64,000 nucleotides of DNA. Origin: Rhodohalobacter sulfatireducens. Its GTDB lineage: Bacteria > Bacteroidota > Rhodothermia > Balneolales > Balneolaceae. The position numbers and the translations under genes were made by a program. Under the pieces are notes generated by a model that saw nothing but the letters and a program-made list of their open reading frames with translations, was not told the origin of the DNA and ran no database searches. The stretch is from the NCBI RefSeq assembly GCF_022012475.1, contig NZ_JAKLWS010000012.1:1-64000 (forward strand). Reading direction: 5' to 3'. This document shows positions 1-10,325 of the stretch, in pieces. Position 1 is the first letter of the stretch, and the number at the start of each line of letters is the position of its first letter.

Positions 1-163
1 TATTGCCGGAAAAATCATCGAACTGTAAGTAAATCAAGGATGTCACTTGTGCCAGTTTTTTTTATAAATGGAAGGGGTTCAATTGACGCTTCGCTGAACC
101 TTGCACTAGACTAGAGAGTCGGACGATATTCGATTTGCGATATCCGAAATTCGATACCCGGTT
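1..163. repeat. Copy A of the ~238 bp repeat, downstream of the TonB receptor gene
   Basis: This stretch aligns over its whole length with 2281-2450 and 2520-2690. Shared blocks include tattgccgg, aaggatgtcacttgtgcc, ataaatggaagg, ttcaattgac, ttgcactaga and cgatatccga. The left end is cut by the window edge. It lies in the same orientation as the copies upstream of the receptor gene, so the gene sits between direct repeats. No coding potential was seen. Confidence 0.8.
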
Positions 164-2158
164 TCAGATATTCCACTGTAATCCTGCCATCACCCAGCGG
201 CCCGGCATTTGAGCTCCCAGGATCTCCTGGTAATCGGTATCGAGCAGGTTATGCACCTTCATGTAAAAACTGACCCTGTTTTTTGAAAACGGCATCGCTT
301 CCACTTTCAGGTGACTTAAAAAATAGTCGGATTGGATTCTCCCGTTAATAGCGGATAACGATTCACTGTTTCGCTTGATCAAATGGGACGTGGAGGTAAC
401 ATCAAAATATTCTCCCTGGTAAGACAGGATAAAGCTGAGATCGTGTTTGGGATGGTTTGCAATATACTTTGATACATCGCCGGCGTCATTTGTCGTATAC
501 AAGTAGGTATAATTCACCTCGGCATGCAGAAAGCGGCTGTTGGCCAGGGCAAAATATTTTCCGATCAGGGATTCCACTCCAAATGTGCGGCTGTCTGACA
601 CATTCGTTGCGTAATAATACTCGGCATCGGGCTGGAGTTTATCGCTGTTTGAGATGGAATTTGAATTGGTAACGGTATAATCAATCAGGTTATCAGAAGT
701 CCGGTAGAAAGCGGTATTGCTAATCGTAAGGCCGTCGTAGGGATAGATATCCACACCAAAATCGATGGTGTACGAGGTTTCCGCTTCGAGATCGGCATTT
801 CCCAGGTTTCTGCCGGGAGAGAGATCCTTAATCTGAGTGGAAACAAATCGCTCGGTAAAATCACCTGCACGGATCGCTTTTCCAAAGGAACTTCGGAATG
901 ATACATTCTCCAGTGGATAGGCGAGGCTGACTTGCGGCAGAAATTCGGTACCGAAGTTTTCATCATATTCCAGCCGTGCGCTTGCTGTTCCCTTCAGATG
1001 CTCGGTGAGTTGTTTCGAGAGTATTGTGTAAAAGCCGATCGAGCTGTTTTCATGATTCCCGCGATCGGTGCTCTCAATGGTTTTGTGAAATCCCTGGGTT
1101 CCGATAGATAAGCGCAAATCGTTATCCAGGTTTATCCCATGATTCAGAGAAAAGGCGTACTGGCCGGTGGTGTGTTCGTTTGCAGGCAGTGCGGGATTGA
1201 ACAGGAAATAATCACTTCCGTTTCTGTATCCCATATTCAGATCGGTCTGATGCATCTCGCCTGTCCGGCTCAGGGCCAATTGGGTCCACACACTTTCCGT
1301 CTCTTCATAGGATTCATCAAAGGTACTGCCCGTATAGAAATATTTGGCACTGAAATCCCGCTCGTCGAAACCTACGCGGGAGTAGAGCCTCCATTTGTCA
1401 CTGAACTGGTAAGCCGCTGAAAGGGTATAGGTCTGCAGGTTGAAATCATTTCTGTAGGTTTGATCGGCAGATTCAACTTGCCCAAAATTGGGATTTTGGA
1501 AGGTTTGCCCTTCTGAAATACTGGTTTTTATGCCGCCGGAAATTTGAAGTTTATCCAGCTGGCCATGAAAACCCGCATCGGTCAGAAATAAGGAATGCTC
1601 GCCATAGCCGATATTCCCGGATGAACTGAATTTCCGGGTTGTATCTGACCCGTTTACAAAGGTTCTAGTTTTAATATGGATGATCCCGCCGACGGCATCT
1701 GCACCGTATGATGTGGCGGCAGGTCCGCGGATAATTTCAATCCTCTCGATTTCAGACATTGAGACGGGGATGTTGTTATTGAAATGAGCGGTCAGCGGAT
1801 CGTTGATCCGGATTCCATCCACCAGTACGAGTACCTGGGCAAAGGTGCTGCCCCGCATTCCGATATCAGCCTGTACGCCAAAGGCATTCCGGCTGTTCAG
1901 GTTCACGCCTGGGAGTGACTGAAGAAGTTCATCAACGGATGTAACCGGCATCGCTTGGATATCTTCGTGGGTAATGATGGATACACTTTTACCACTCTCT
2001 TTAATTAAGGTTGGAATCCGGGTGGCCGTCACCTCGATGGAGTCCAATTCCATAGTAATTTGAGCAAAAGCGGATGACGTTGTCAGAGTTATGAGCAGAA
2101 GAACGAGTGAGCAGGTGCGAATCTGCAATTTTCTCATTAGATGATATTTTAGATTCAA
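164..2158 (-). CDS. TonB-dependent outer membrane receptor
   Basis: This is a 664-residue outer membrane receptor expected to import a chelated metal, cobalamin or similar ligand using TonB energy. Residues 1-33 form a signal peptide ending in SSAFAQ. A likely TonB box follows (DSIEVTA, about 39-45). The plug domain (about 45-165) has the family signatures SVDELLQSLPGV, VLVDGIRINDP and IERIEIIRGPAATSYGADAVGGII. The rest is a beta-barrel rich in aromatic and alternating residues. The protein ends in LQWNI rather than the usual terminal aromatic residue. The length fits the BtuB-like class. No SusD or ABC partner is adjacent, so the substrate cannot be named. The RND efflux operon upstream is on the same strand, but 561 bp of repeats separate them, so the receptor is probably transcribed alone. 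Confidence 0.93.
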   Translation of the reverse strand: MNLKYHLMRKLQIRTCSLVLLLITLTTSSAFAQITMELDSIEVTATRIPTLIKESGKSVSIITHEDIQAMPVTSVDELLQSLPGVNLNSRNAFGVQADIGMRGSTFAQVLVLVDGIRINDPLTAHFNNNIPVSMSEIERIEIIRGPAATSYGADAVGGIIHIKTRTFVNGSDTTRKFSSSGNIGYGEHSLFLTDAGFHGQLDKLQISGGIKTSISEGQTFQNPNFGQVESADQTYRNDFNLQTYTLSAAYQFSDKWRLYSRVGFDERDFSAKYFYTGSTFDESYEETESVWTQLALSRTGEMHQTDLNMGYRNGSDYFLFNPALPANEHTTGQYAFSLNHGINLDNDLRLSIGTQGFHKTIESTDRGNHENSSIGFYTILSKQLTEHLKGTASARLEYDENFGTEFLPQVSLAYPLENVSFRSSFGKAIRAGDFTERFVSTQIKDLSPGRNLGNADLEAETSYTIDFGVDIYPYDGLTISNTAFYRTSDNLIDYTVTNSNSISNSDKLQPDAEYYYATNVSDSRTFGVESLIGKYFALANSRFLHAEVNYTYLYTTNDAGDVSKYIANHPKHDLSFILSYQGEYFDVTSTSHLIKRNSESLSAINGRIQSDYFLSHLKVEAMPFSKNRVSFYMKVHNLLDTDYQEILGAQMPGRWVMAGLQWNI

Positions 2159-2216
2159 AAAACCTAAAATACCATTTTATCTTGTTCTATTTAAGTTTTT
2201 ACAATTTGGATGTTAC

Positions 2217-2692
2217 CCCAAACTGGCACGAGTGTTAAATCCGGAATATCCAAAGTAGCATTGTGATAATGCAGAGTTCGTATTGCCGGGAAAAATTAAT
2301 CTGCAATCAGTAAATCAAGGATGTCACTTTTGTCTGCTCTTTTTTTATAAATGGAAGGGTTCAATTGACACTTCTCTGAACATTGCACTAGACCAGGGAT
2401 TGACAGATATTCGATTGGCGATATCCGATACTCGATTTCCGATCTGAGGTACAACCAAACTGGTGCAAGTGTTAAATCCGATATTTCAAAACATAAATTG
2501 GAATCATGTTGGTACTTACTTGTCGGAATAATCATTGTGCCATCGGTAATATGAGGATGTCACTTGTGCCTGCTCTTTTTAAAAATGGAAGAGGTTCAAT
2601 TGACACTTCTCTGAACATTGCACTAGACCAGGGATTGACAGATATTCGATTGGTGATATCCGATATCCGATTTCCGATCTGAGTTACAAATT
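2217..2692. repeat. Tandem pair of ~238 bp repeats (copies B and C)
   Basis: Two consecutive units begin at about 2217 (aactggcacgagtgttaaatccg) and 2455 (aactggtgcaagtgttaaatccg), a period of about 238 bp. Both contain gatgtcactt, tggaag, gttcaattgacacttctctg, aacattgcactagaccaggg and attgacagatattcgattgg. They fill the gap between the TonB receptor and the RND pump. Copy A (1-163) and a diverged copy near 8871-9045 belong to the same family. The units contain gtgcaa and ttgcac as spaced inverted hexamers. Short reading frames inside them look accidental. Confidence 0.85.
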
Positions 2693-2719
2693 TATTCATC
2701 CAATGACTCTAATCAAAAA

Positions 2720-5700
2720 TCAGGCAGAAGCGATTTGAAACTTTGAAAGAAAATCATGCTGTATCATGTAGATGCAGGGCACAATCACCAGAATAATCGA
2801 AGTTGCAAACACGATACCAAATCCGAGTGAAATCGCCATTGGGATTAACTGGATAGCTTGACGTGATTGTTCCAGAATGATTGGAGTAAGTCCCCCAAAG
2901 GTTGTGAACGTCGTAAGCATAATAGGACGAAAACGCCGGAGGCCTGCTTCGTGGATCGCTTCAAATGGACTGAGATTCTTCTTTCGCTGCTTGTTGGCGT
3001 AGTCGATCATAATCAGTGAGTCGTTCAGAACAACTCCGGAGAGAGCAATCACACCCATCAGGCTTACCAGGGAGAGGTCGTAGCCCAATATAATATGCCC
3101 GATTACAGCCCCGACAGTGCCGAAGGGTATGGCACCCATTACAATCAATGGCTGCATGTAACTTCCAAAAGCGATCGCCAGGAGTCCGTAGATCACGGCC
3201 ATGGCTAACATAAAGCTACCCCAAAGAGCAGAGGTAGATTCACGCATCTCTGCCTGGCTGCCCTCAAAGGTCCAGGTAATTCCGGGGAAGTCAGCCCGCA
3301 ACTGCGGCAGCGTTTCTGTTTGTATAGACTCCAGAATTCTGGATACGGCACTGGCCGGTTCGGCATCCATGCTAACGCTTACTACTCGTCGGCCATCTCG
3401 CCGGTTAATGCTTGTAAACGCCTCACCCTCTTCAAGACTTACAACATCCATAAGGGGAACCTCTTGTCCTGCCGGGGTTTGTATTACAAAATCTTCGAGA
3501 TGGTGAATGTCTTGCCGTTGATGACGCGGAAGTTTAACCCGGACTTCAATTTCATTTGTTCCCCGGAGCTGTCTCATAGCCAATGCACCGAAGAAGGCAT
3601 CTCGCAGCTGTCGTCCTACATCCTCCGGTGTCAATCCAAGTTTACGGCCTTCCGGCAGAAGCCTGAAGTCGAACTGTTTTTTGCCGCGGTTGTAGTTGTC
3701 GTTCACATCCCGGGTCTCCGTGAACTGCTCCACTCTCTCAACAAATGCTTCGCTGGCTGCTTCCAGCACTTCAATATTTGAGTGGCTCAGATCCACACTG
3801 ATATCCGGCATCCAGCCACCCGGTCCGCGTTCTGCTTCAAAGGTCATTTGATCTACACCGGGAATATCTCCAATTTGATCGCGCCAGAGTTCAATTACTT
3901 CCTGGGCAGTCATGTCTCGCTCGTCCGGGTTTTTCAAAACAATTTCAACATCTATAAAACTCTGACCCCGTACATTGGTTTTAATGCCATGTGCCACTTC
4001 AAACAGGTTGTGTTCCTCAAACATCTGATGGGTGGAATTTGTAATATCTTTCGCTACGGCTGCAGCCTGAACAGGAGTGGTCCCGACGGGCAATCTAACA
4101 CCGGTTTCAATTTCATCGGCAGCATCTTCCGGCATCATCACCATCCCCATATGATCGCTGTACCCGTACCCGCCAACAACGAGGAGCAGGGCAGTAGCCA
4201 CACTCATTGTGATGTATCGATTATGAAGACAAAGTTCGAGGAATCTCCTGTATTTGGTATTAATAAAGTGGTTAAAGCGGTCTGCAAATGCCTGCTGATA
4301 TTTATGAATCAGTTTACCAATTTTGAAACGCTCTTTTTTCTTGCTGTGAGCTAAATGAGCGGGAAGTATAAACAGTGCTTCAAAGAGTGAAACGGCTAAT
4401 ACAATAATGACGACAGCGGGCAGCGGCCACCAGTATTTTCCGGTCACGCCGGGCATAAACAGCAGGGGGACAAAAGCGATGATATTCGTCAAAATAGCGA
4501 ATGTTACAGGGCGCCCCATATCTTTGGCACCTTCAATAGCGGCATCAAGAAAACTCATTCCGCGCTCTCTGAACTCGTAGACATTTTCCCCGACTACAAT
4601 TGCATCATCTACCACAATTCCAAGGACCACAAGGAATCCAAACATCGATATCATATTGATGCTGAGATTTGCAAGAGGGAGGAAGAGGATGGCTCCAACA
4701 AAGGAGATCGTCATACCCATCATGACCCAAAAAGCGAGGCGGTATTCAAGAAAGAGTGCCAGGATCACCATCACAATCAGGATGGCGAGTACACCATTTT
4801 CCATAAGCAATGAAAGTCGTTCTTCAAAATCTTCGGCAGCACTGCTGTCAATTCGATACTGAACGCCCGGCGGGAAATTGGGCTCAGCCTGTTCAAGTAC
4901 TTCGATTACCGCTTCTGATATAGCAAGGGGAGACTGGCTTCCGATTCGGTAAATTTCGAGATCAACCGTTGGTTGACGGTTAAACTCCCCATGAAAACCG
5001 GTCTCTTCAAAACCATCGGTAATTTCAGCAATGTCTGCTAGAGTTACATTGTCGCCTGATTCGGAGGCTATCAGTTCAATATCACCATATTCATCTGCCC
5101 ACTGTTTTCGTTCCTGCATGCGGAGCAGAATTTCACCCGCACTGGTCTCAACGGCTCCGGCGGGGATATCTTCACTCGATTGGGCAATGAGGTCAGAAAT
5201 ATCGCCTAATGTCAAACCGTACTCCCGAAGTCGCTCCCGCGGAATTTCTACATGGGTTACATAATCCGGGACATTTCCGATATCAACTTGCGTAATTTCT
5301 CCATTGCTGAGAAGCTGATCACGCAGGTTTTCAGCCAGTGTTCGCAGCGTCCAGATATTTACATCCCCGTAAATTCCAATCGTCATTACTTCTTGTTGAT
5401 TGGTTTGCAGCTGAACCTCGGGCTCCTCAATATTATCCGGGAAGGTTCGAATTCGATTAACGGCCTGGTCGATATCCTGGTAGGTCTTCATCCGGTCGGT
5501 TCCCACAACCAATTCAATAGATACCTGGCCGGATCCCTCCTGTGCCTCAGAGGTTACCTCTTGAATTCCCTGCACTCCGCGAATTGCTTCTTCAACGGGC
5601 CTTAAGATCCCTTGTTCAACCTCGGCAGGCGATGCACCGGGGTAAACCACACTGACATCTACAAAATCCAGCTGGTACTGCGGAAAGACCTCCTTCTGGA

Positions 5701-5836
5701 TGTTAAACATTGTCCAGATACCGCCACCGATCAGGATGATCATCAATAAATTAGCGGCAATCGGGTTTTTTGCCATAAATGCAATTGCACCCGAGGCTTT
5801 ACTCTGTTCTGTATTATTTGATTCGTTTTCAGTCAT
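2720..5836 (-). CDS. RND efflux pump inner membrane subunit (AcrB/HAE1-like)
   Basis: This 1038-residue protein is the proton-driven inner membrane transporter of a tripartite efflux system. The first transmembrane helix (about 20-43) is followed by the pore-domain sequence [21 protein letters not shown], which is typical of the superfamily. Helix 4 carries the proton-relay pair in [18 protein letters not shown] (about 403-420). The internal duplication is visible: a second helix block and porter domain start near residue 530. In the C-terminal half the helix matching AcrB TM10 reads [18 protein letters not shown], without the lysine of classical AcrB, which is usual in related environmental subfamilies. 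It lies 117 bp downstream of the membrane fusion protein and closes the three-gene operon. The substrate cannot be predicted; detergents, drugs or lipids are all possible. Confidence 0.95.
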   Translation of the reverse strand: MTENESNNTEQSKASGAIAFMAKNPIAANLLMIILIGGGIWTMFNIQKEVFPQYQLDFVDVSVVYPGASPAEVEQGILRPVEEAIRGVQGIQEVTSEAQEGSGQVSIELVVGTDRMKTYQDIDQAVNRIRTFPDNIEEPEVQLQTNQQEVMTIGIYGDVNIWTLRTLAENLRDQLLSNGEITQVDIGNVPDYVTHVEIPRERLREYGLTLGDISDLIAQSSEDIPAGAVETSAGEILLRMQERKQWADEYGDIELIASESGDNVTLADIAEITDGFEETGFHGEFNRQPTVDLEIYRIGSQSPLAISEAVIEVLEQAEPNFPPGVQYRIDSSAAEDFEERLSLLMENGVLAILIVMVILALFLEYRLAFWVMMGMTISFVGAILFLPLANLSINMISMFGFLVVLGIVVDDAIVVGENVYEFRERGMSFLDAAIEGAKDMGRPVTFAILTNIIAFVPLLFMPGVTGKYWWPLPAVVIIVLAVSLFEALFILPAHLAHSKKKERFKIGKLIHKYQQAFADRFNHFINTKYRRFLELCLHNRYITMSVATALLLVVGGYGYSDHMGMVMMPEDAADEIETGVRLPVGTTPVQAAAVAKDITNSTHQMFEEHNLFEVAHGIKTNVRGQSFIDVEIVLKNPDERDMTAQEVIELWRDQIGDIPGVDQMTFEAERGPGGWMPDISVDLSHSNIEVLEAASEAFVERVEQFTETRDVNDNYNRGKKQFDFRLLPEGRKLGLTPEDVGRQLRDAFFGALAMRQLRGTNEIEVRVKLPRHQRQDIHHLEDFVIQTPAGQEVPLMDVVSLEEGEAFTSINRRDGRRVVSVSMDAEPASAVSRILESIQTETLPQLRADFPGITWTFEGSQAEMRESTSALWGSFMLAMAVIYGLLAIAFGSYMQPLIVMGAIPFGTVGAVIGHIILGYDLSLVSLMGVIALSGVVLNDSLIMIDYANKQRKKNLSPFEAIHEAGLRRFRPIMLTTFTTFGGLTPIILEQSRQAIQLIPMAISLGFGIVFATSIILVIVPCIYMIQHDFLSKFQIASA

Positions 5837-5953
5837 TTGAACTGTTTTTTAAAACCACGGAGATGCAAAACACCGTAGAGATTATAGATCGTTGTGAAAT
5901 AAACTAAGCGTTACTTTGCGCTCACAGCGGTAATTTTTATGAGATGAAATCAT

Positions 5954-7150
5954 TTATTCTGTTGTCACACTATCCGCCATGGCCGTTGCCGCGGATCCTT
6001 CTAAACGTAGAGGGGATCCGTCCACAACGGTTGACAGGTTTGTAGTTACCACATGTTCACCATCTTCAATTCCTTCAGTGATGTAGGCGTAATTGGCATC
6101 TCGAAACAGGATCTCGGCATCTCGTATTCGCAGTGTATCATTCTCATTCACCCAAATCGTATCATTTTGTCTTACATAGTCCCGGCTTAATCGAACCACG
6201 TTTTGAATTTCCTGTGCCTGTATATCTGCTACAACATAAGAGCCGATCATAAGCCTTGGCCGGTCACTATTCTCTTGTTCATAACCGTGAGGATCCGGGA
6301 CTTCCACCAATATCCTGGCTAATCTCGTTTCATCTGTAAGGGTACCTACAAGCCTGAAGAGAGAACCTTCGCGATATTCATCTTCATCCCATACACTTCT
6401 GTTTCTGATTGTAACCGGGGACCCGCCATTGCCATTTTGGGGTACATCAATCCAGCGGAGATGTCTTAAAGGAACTGTTGTTTCAATCCAGTAGGTATCC
6501 CTGCCCACTAATCGTGCAAGCTCATCCCCGGGGGAGACTTGTGAACCAAGATTTACATTTCGCGATAAAATATATGCATCAAAGGGAGCACGGATGGTCG
6601 TTCGCTCTAAATTTAACTCAGCTTGTTCAACAGCAGCTTCTGCAGATTGTACATTCGATCTCGCCGCGTTCAGTTGAGGTTCGCGAAGCACAAGCGACCG
6701 ATTTTCATTTGTAAGAGAATCGTCAAGAAGTTCATAATCCTGCCGCGCAACATTTTGCCGCCCCATCTCAATCTCAAGATTTGTTTGAGCCTGCTGAAGT
6801 TCACTTATTCTCTGCTGGAGAGCGTTTCGGTAATCGGCCGGGTCGATCTGGAGCAGCATTTCGCCCTCTTCAACATATCCACCCGGGGTAAAATTTTCAG
6901 ACAACTGAATGATCTGTCCCCCCACCCGAGGGCTCAGCATTACATCTTGAGATGGAACAACAGTACCCATTGCACTAATTGTCGGTGTAAAGTTACTGCG
7001 CTCTACCTGAACGGTATTAACAAGCATAGCAGTTTGTTTGGTTGCCCCGGATCGTTGAGCCTCAGGTTCCGTATTGAATATCAGCAATATGATAGCTGCT
7101 CCTGCTATCAATATCCCAAAACTTATAAGTATTGTTTTCTTTGTGCTCAT
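5954..7150 (-). CDS. RND efflux membrane fusion (periplasmic adaptor) protein
   Basis: This 398-residue HlyD/AcrA-type adaptor links the inner membrane pump to the outer membrane channel. An N-terminal anchor helix spans about residues 5-24 (ILISFGILIAGAAIILLIF). The split lipoyl half-motifs are GGQIIQLSENFTPGGYVEEGEML (about 76-99) and IRAPFDAYILSRNVNLGSQVSPGDEL (about 185-211). Between them lies an alpha-hairpin rich in Q, E and R (about 112-182). Beta-barrel and membrane-proximal domains follow. It is the middle gene of the operon, 106 bp after the outer membrane factor gene and 117 bp before the pump. No lipobox was seen, so it is anchored by its N-terminal helix. Confidence 0.93.
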   Translation of the reverse strand: MSTKKTILISFGILIAGAAIILLIFNTEPEAQRSGATKQTAMLVNTVQVERSNFTPTISAMGTVVPSQDVMLSPRVGGQIIQLSENFTPGGYVEEGEMLLQIDPADYRNALQQRISELQQAQTNLEIEMGRQNVARQDYELLDDSLTNENRSLVLREPQLNAARSNVQSAEAAVEQAELNLERTTIRAPFDAYILSRNVNLGSQVSPGDELARLVGRDTYWIETTVPLRHLRWIDVPQNGNGGSPVTIRNRSVWDEDEYREGSLFRLVGTLTDETRLARILVEVPDPHGYEQENSDRPRLMIGSYVVADIQAQEIQNVVRLSRDYVRQNDTIWVNENDTLRIRDAEILFRDANYAYITEGIEDGEHVVTTNLSTVVDGSPLRLEGSAATAMADSVTTE

Positions 7151-7256
7151 AAATAATTTGTCGATTAATAATTCTTATAAAATTTCTTTGAGGCCTGATT
7201 TGATCTCTGGTGGTTCCAAGGGTAATCTTGAGTTGTAAACTACAGTGTACGTTAAA

Positions 7257-8645
7257 TCAGTTATTCTCTGCTATCATCTCGGTTTCAAATGAACCGGCCA
7301 ATGCTCGGTATAATGAAATTCTGTACTCTACCAACGTTAATTGAGCAGTTAATAGATCCCTGCGCAATTGTTGGATATCATCCAATGCAGTTAATACATC
7401 CAGGTAATTTCCGCTACCGTTCAAGTACTGAATGCGAAGCTGCCGGTACGACTGACTGGCCAATTCTAACTGTCGTTCGATGCTTTCAATGCTTTCTACC
7501 TGTTTCTTTTCCTGGATCAGGGCATCTTCAACTTCCCGGAAAGCGGTTAAAATGGTTTGTCCATATTCATAGAGCCGTTGATTTTTTACAGCTTCATTTC
7601 GATCCACTTCAGCCCGTAGCTCGCCACCGTAAAAAATGGGCGCCAATAAGTTTCCGGCGAAAGAGACCGCCCAATCTTCAAACAGGGCTCCGGCACTTTC
7701 TGCAGCTGTGGAAGCAGAAGCAGAGATGCTAAATCGCGGATATTGATTACTGATTGCTGCGGCCAGATCATTGTCAGCGGCACGCAGAGATGCAAACGCA
7801 CTGCGAACATCCGGACGTTTTTGAACAAGATCCGTCGGCAGACCGGCACTTGGTAGTGGTGCAAGCTGCGGAAGGTCTTCGGGCCTTAAATCAACGCCGC
7901 TTTGTGGAGTTTGTCCTAATAAGACAGCAAGCTGGTGTTCCAAAGTTTGAACTCTTGCCTCCGCATATGTCCGTTGCTCTCGTGTGGCCTCAACCAGTTG
8001 CTGCTGCCGGAGAACATCTACGCTTTGTATTTGTCCAATCTCAAAACGATTATTCAGAAGTTCTAAGACTGTCAGGTTCGTATTGATCTGCTCATTCACG
8101 AGTGCGAGCTGGTTTTGTGCATCTGCAAGCCGATACCAGGTACGCGTAATTTCTGCCGTTAGGCTTAATGCAGCAGTTTGATAATCATAGAGGGTTGCCT
8201 GTGCGCGAAATTGCTCGGCATCAATGGTTGAACCGATTCGGCCCCACAGATCTATTTCATAAGAGGTTGAAAGCCCTAATTGTAATTGTTCAGAATCTCG
8301 AGAGCTGTCGGAAAATCGATCGGCTCGTGCTGAGCCGGTGGCTTCAAGAGTGGGAAATAGGAGTGAGGATTCGCGATCTACAACAGCTTCTGCCGCTCTT
8401 AATCGTTCCCAGGCAGTGAGCAGGGTAAAATTTGAACTCATTGCACTGTCAATCACAGTGCTTAAACGTTTGTCTTCGAAGGATGTCCACCATTTAGCGG
8501 GAACAATTTCAACCCCCGATTCAGAAAAAGATTCCGGAATTTCAATCGGATCTGTCAAATCACTTTGGGTTCTGCAGCCGCTAAAAAGCATTAAAAGAAC
8601 GCCCAAGAAGATAATGAGTTGAAATGTTAATCTGTTTCGGGGCAT
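7257..8645 (-). CDS. Outer membrane efflux lipoprotein (TolC/NodT/OprM-like)
   Basis: This 462-residue outer membrane channel is the exit duct of the RND system. It starts with a lipoprotein signal peptide whose lipobox ends at Cys24 (LMLFSGC). Two OEP repeats follow. The first contains ATGSARADRFSDSSRDSEQ and SYEIDLWGRI, the latter a hallmark of the NodT/OprM subfamily. The second contains RPDVRSAFASLRAADNDLAAA, also typical. The length fits the family. It is the first gene of the minus-strand operon OMF-MFP-RND. Unusually, the OMF comes first, which is common in Bacteroidota-like genomes but the reverse of many proteobacterial operons. No adjacent TetR or MarR regulator is present, so control is unknown. 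Confidence 0.94.
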   Translation of the reverse strand: MPRNRLTFQLIIFLGVLLMLFSGCRTQSDLTDPIEIPESFSESGVEIVPAKWWTSFEDKRLSTVIDSAMSSNFTLLTAWERLRAAEAVVDRESSLLFPTLEATGSARADRFSDSSRDSEQLQLGLSTSYEIDLWGRIGSTIDAEQFRAQATLYDYQTAALSLTAEITRTWYRLADAQNQLALVNEQINTNLTVLELLNNRFEIGQIQSVDVLRQQQLVEATREQRTYAEARVQTLEHQLAVLLGQTPQSGVDLRPEDLPQLAPLPSAGLPTDLVQKRPDVRSAFASLRAADNDLAAAISNQYPRFSISASASTAAESAGALFEDWAVSFAGNLLAPIFYGGELRAEVDRNEAVKNQRLYEYGQTILTAFREVEDALIQEKKQVESIESIERQLELASQSYRQLRIQYLNGSGNYLDVLTALDDIQQLRRDLLTAQLTLVEYRISLYRALAGSFETEMIAENN

Positions 8646-8870
8646 GAGTAAAGGGTTCGTTTTAATAACCTTTTTCGTGATTTAATTGGTTTAATTCTTA
8701 TCTGCAGGTGAACTTAAACAGGGAATCTATATGAACTTTGAAGAACTCTGCTTAAATAGTTTTTCACATAAAATTCATAACCAGTATTGCCAACAAACTC
8801 CGAGAGAAGATAGTTTATGGGAGTTGTTAATTGTTTTAAAAAAAATTGAATTAAAAGTTTGCCTACGCTA

Positions 8871-9045
8871 AAAACCGGTGCAAGTTTTAAATCCGTTGTT
8901 TGAAGCATGCATTGGAATAGTGGAGGGTTTGACATGTGGGATGATTTATTCGACCACGCGTAGTCAATGAATGTAGCTTGAGCCCATATTTTTGCAAATG
9001 GATACGGACACGATTGACAATTCGCTTGATACTTGCACAACTCTT
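8871..9045. repeat. Diverged copy of the 238 bp repeat family
   Basis: This region, upstream of the efflux operon, matches the units near 2217-2692 in order: accggtgcaagttttaaatccg, then gcattggaatagtgg, then tttttgcaaatggatacgg, then acgattgacaattcgc, then ttgcac and tggccag. Divergence is higher than between copies A-C. It includes the inverted octamer gtgcaagt (near 8879) and acttgcac (near 9030). The rest of the gap 8646-9100 shows no gene. Confidence 0.6.
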
Positions 9046-9100
9046 GGCCAGAGCAATTGAAGACAGCGGATCTGTTAATAAGCTTGACTTCTCTCTTGAA

Positions 9101-9466
9101 TTATTGTGATTGTATGCTCTGAAATTTGATGTTGTTGTTTTTTGGCTCTTTTTGCGACCAGTAGTAGAACAGAATTTCCTCACCAGGATCGTAAGCGTGA
9201 ATTGAATCCAACGGGATACTTTTAAGTCTTCCGGGCCGAACGCGATTTTCTTCTGTTGAAAGCGGTGCCCAGTTAATTTGAGCAGCAACCCCGGATTCTA
9301 CTGCGAAATAATAGATTGAATGGTTGAAGTTGTTTTTAACAAGGAGGTGTTCATTTTCGATGTTCAGCGAGACATCTTTTTTACTGAGGTCTGAGACGCT
9401 GCCAGAACAAGAGATGAGTAGAAGTGTGATGAGAAACAGGGCAATATTCGAGAGTAATCGGCGCAT
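9101..9466 (-). CDS. Small putative lipoprotein, unknown function
   Basis: This is a 121-residue protein whose signal peptide ends in a lipobox, LLLISC with Cys20, so the mature part is about 101 residues and membrane-anchored. The mature sequence alternates short beta-like stretches (HLLVKNNFNHSIYYFAV) and contains PGEEILFYYW. No catalytic motif is recognisable. The composition suggests a small beta-sandwich of the kind seen in many orphan Bacteroidota lipoproteins. It stands alone between the repeat near 9 kb and a second small lipoprotein on the same strand, with 481 bp between them, so an operon is unlikely. Confidence 0.6.
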   Translation of the reverse strand: MRRLLSNIALFLITLLLISCSGSVSDLSKKDVSLNIENEHLLVKNNFNHSIYYFAVESGVAAQINWAPLSTEENRVRPGRLKSIPLDSIHAYDPGEEILFYYWSQKEPKNNNIKFQSIQSQ

Positions 9467-9619
9467 TTTTTATAGATTATCGTAAGTTTGACATAAGAAT
9501 TCTGAATATAACGCTCCACACTTGCGAAGGATGGGTTGGGGGAAGTAGACTAATCGTGATTTAAAAAATGGAGAATACTGAAAGCTTGAAATATGAGTGT
9601 GATGATAATTAAAGAAATT

Positions 9620-9740
9620 CAACCACCCCTACACCCCTCTTTCGAAGGAGGGTAAATCCGGCATTGAATTCTGGTGATTATTTTGATGACTGATTTGGAG
9701 TAGTAAAAATCCCCTCCATGCCTCGCAGGGATCCCGTTGG
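9620..9740. repeat. Intergenic palindromic element (ccctctttcgaaggaggg type)
   Basis: The gap 9467-9947 holds the near-palindrome ccctctttcgaaggaggg (about 9635-9652), next to accacccctacacc, and a second piece aaatcccctcc near 9708. This resembles the dispersed G-rich/C-rich intergenic repeats common in Bacteroidota-like genomes. The reading frame through it looks accidental. Nothing else was seen in this gap. Confidence 0.45.
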
Positions 9741-9947
9741 GGAAAAATAGCCTGTACCGAAGACATTCGGGAAGTGGACTTTTCAATGCGTTTACATTCA
9801 TTTTATATCGATCTCTAATAGAACTCACGTTCGATTAAATTAAATGACTGAAATTTGTAGAGTCAGTTCTCATTTTAAATACCCTTAACTGCAATCATAC
9901 ACCTACCGGCATCGGGAAAAAGTTTTATGGTGGGTTTTTTTTTCGAT

Positions 9948-10325
9948 CTATTCGGGAGGAACCATCATAAAGTACGCCCATTGACCATTGGGATCAGTAC
10001 ATCGTCCTGAAAAGTGGCCTTCCAGATTTTCCATACGTCCGAGAGCACAATTCAGGGTAACTTGTTCCTCCGGTTCATCAAACTGGAAATAGAGAGTATC
10101 ATTTTCGAATTGAACATTTCGAGTAGGGATGATTGATGAGTCCGGGCTTATTACATCAATGGAAAGAGAGCCCGAAGGATATGAAATTTCGTAATTAATT
10201 GGATTCTCCATTTCGGGATGATTCATTGGAGTCAGCGTTCCGGTCCAAAGTCCCTCTCTCAAATCAGGGGTAGCCCGGCACGCAGTAATGAATAGAAGAA
10301 GTGTGAGAACAGTATTTTTATTCAT
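9948..10325 (-). CDS. Small putative lipoprotein, unknown function
   Basis: This 125-residue protein begins with a short hydrophobic segment ending in LFITAC, giving lipid attachment at Cys16. The mature region starts with LREGLWTGTLTPM and later has NVQFENDTLYFQF and EGHFSGRCTDPNGQWAYF. That pattern (W-x-G-x-L, then D-L-x-F, then L-x-G-x-F-x-G) is a beta-barrel signature found in lipocalin-like or DUF-type lipoproteins that sum up a small calyx. No enzymatic residues can be proposed. It is divergent from the small acidic gene at 10563. Confidence 0.65.
   Translation of the reverse strand: MNKNTVLTLLLFITACRATPDLREGLWTGTLTPMNHPEMENPINYEISYPSGSLSIDVISPDSSIIPTRNVQFENDTLYFQFDEPEEQVTLNCALGRMENLEGHFSGRCTDPNGQWAYFMMVPPE

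Noticed and set aside
2296-2535. 79-residue minus-strand reading frame upstream of the TonB receptor
   Set aside because: It lies entirely inside the tandem 238 bp repeats, and the frame is not kept between the copies.
1-2692. Integron attC array
   Set aside because: The 238 bp units lack the paired 7 bp core sites of attC, and no integrase is present.
8887-9288. 133-residue frame overlapping the small lipoprotein
   Set aside because: It is out of frame with the lipobox protein, has low-complexity basic content, and has no start context or family pattern.
9619-9828. 69-residue minus-strand frame
   Set aside because: It runs through the palindromic ccctctttcgaaggaggg element, so it is a repeat by-product.
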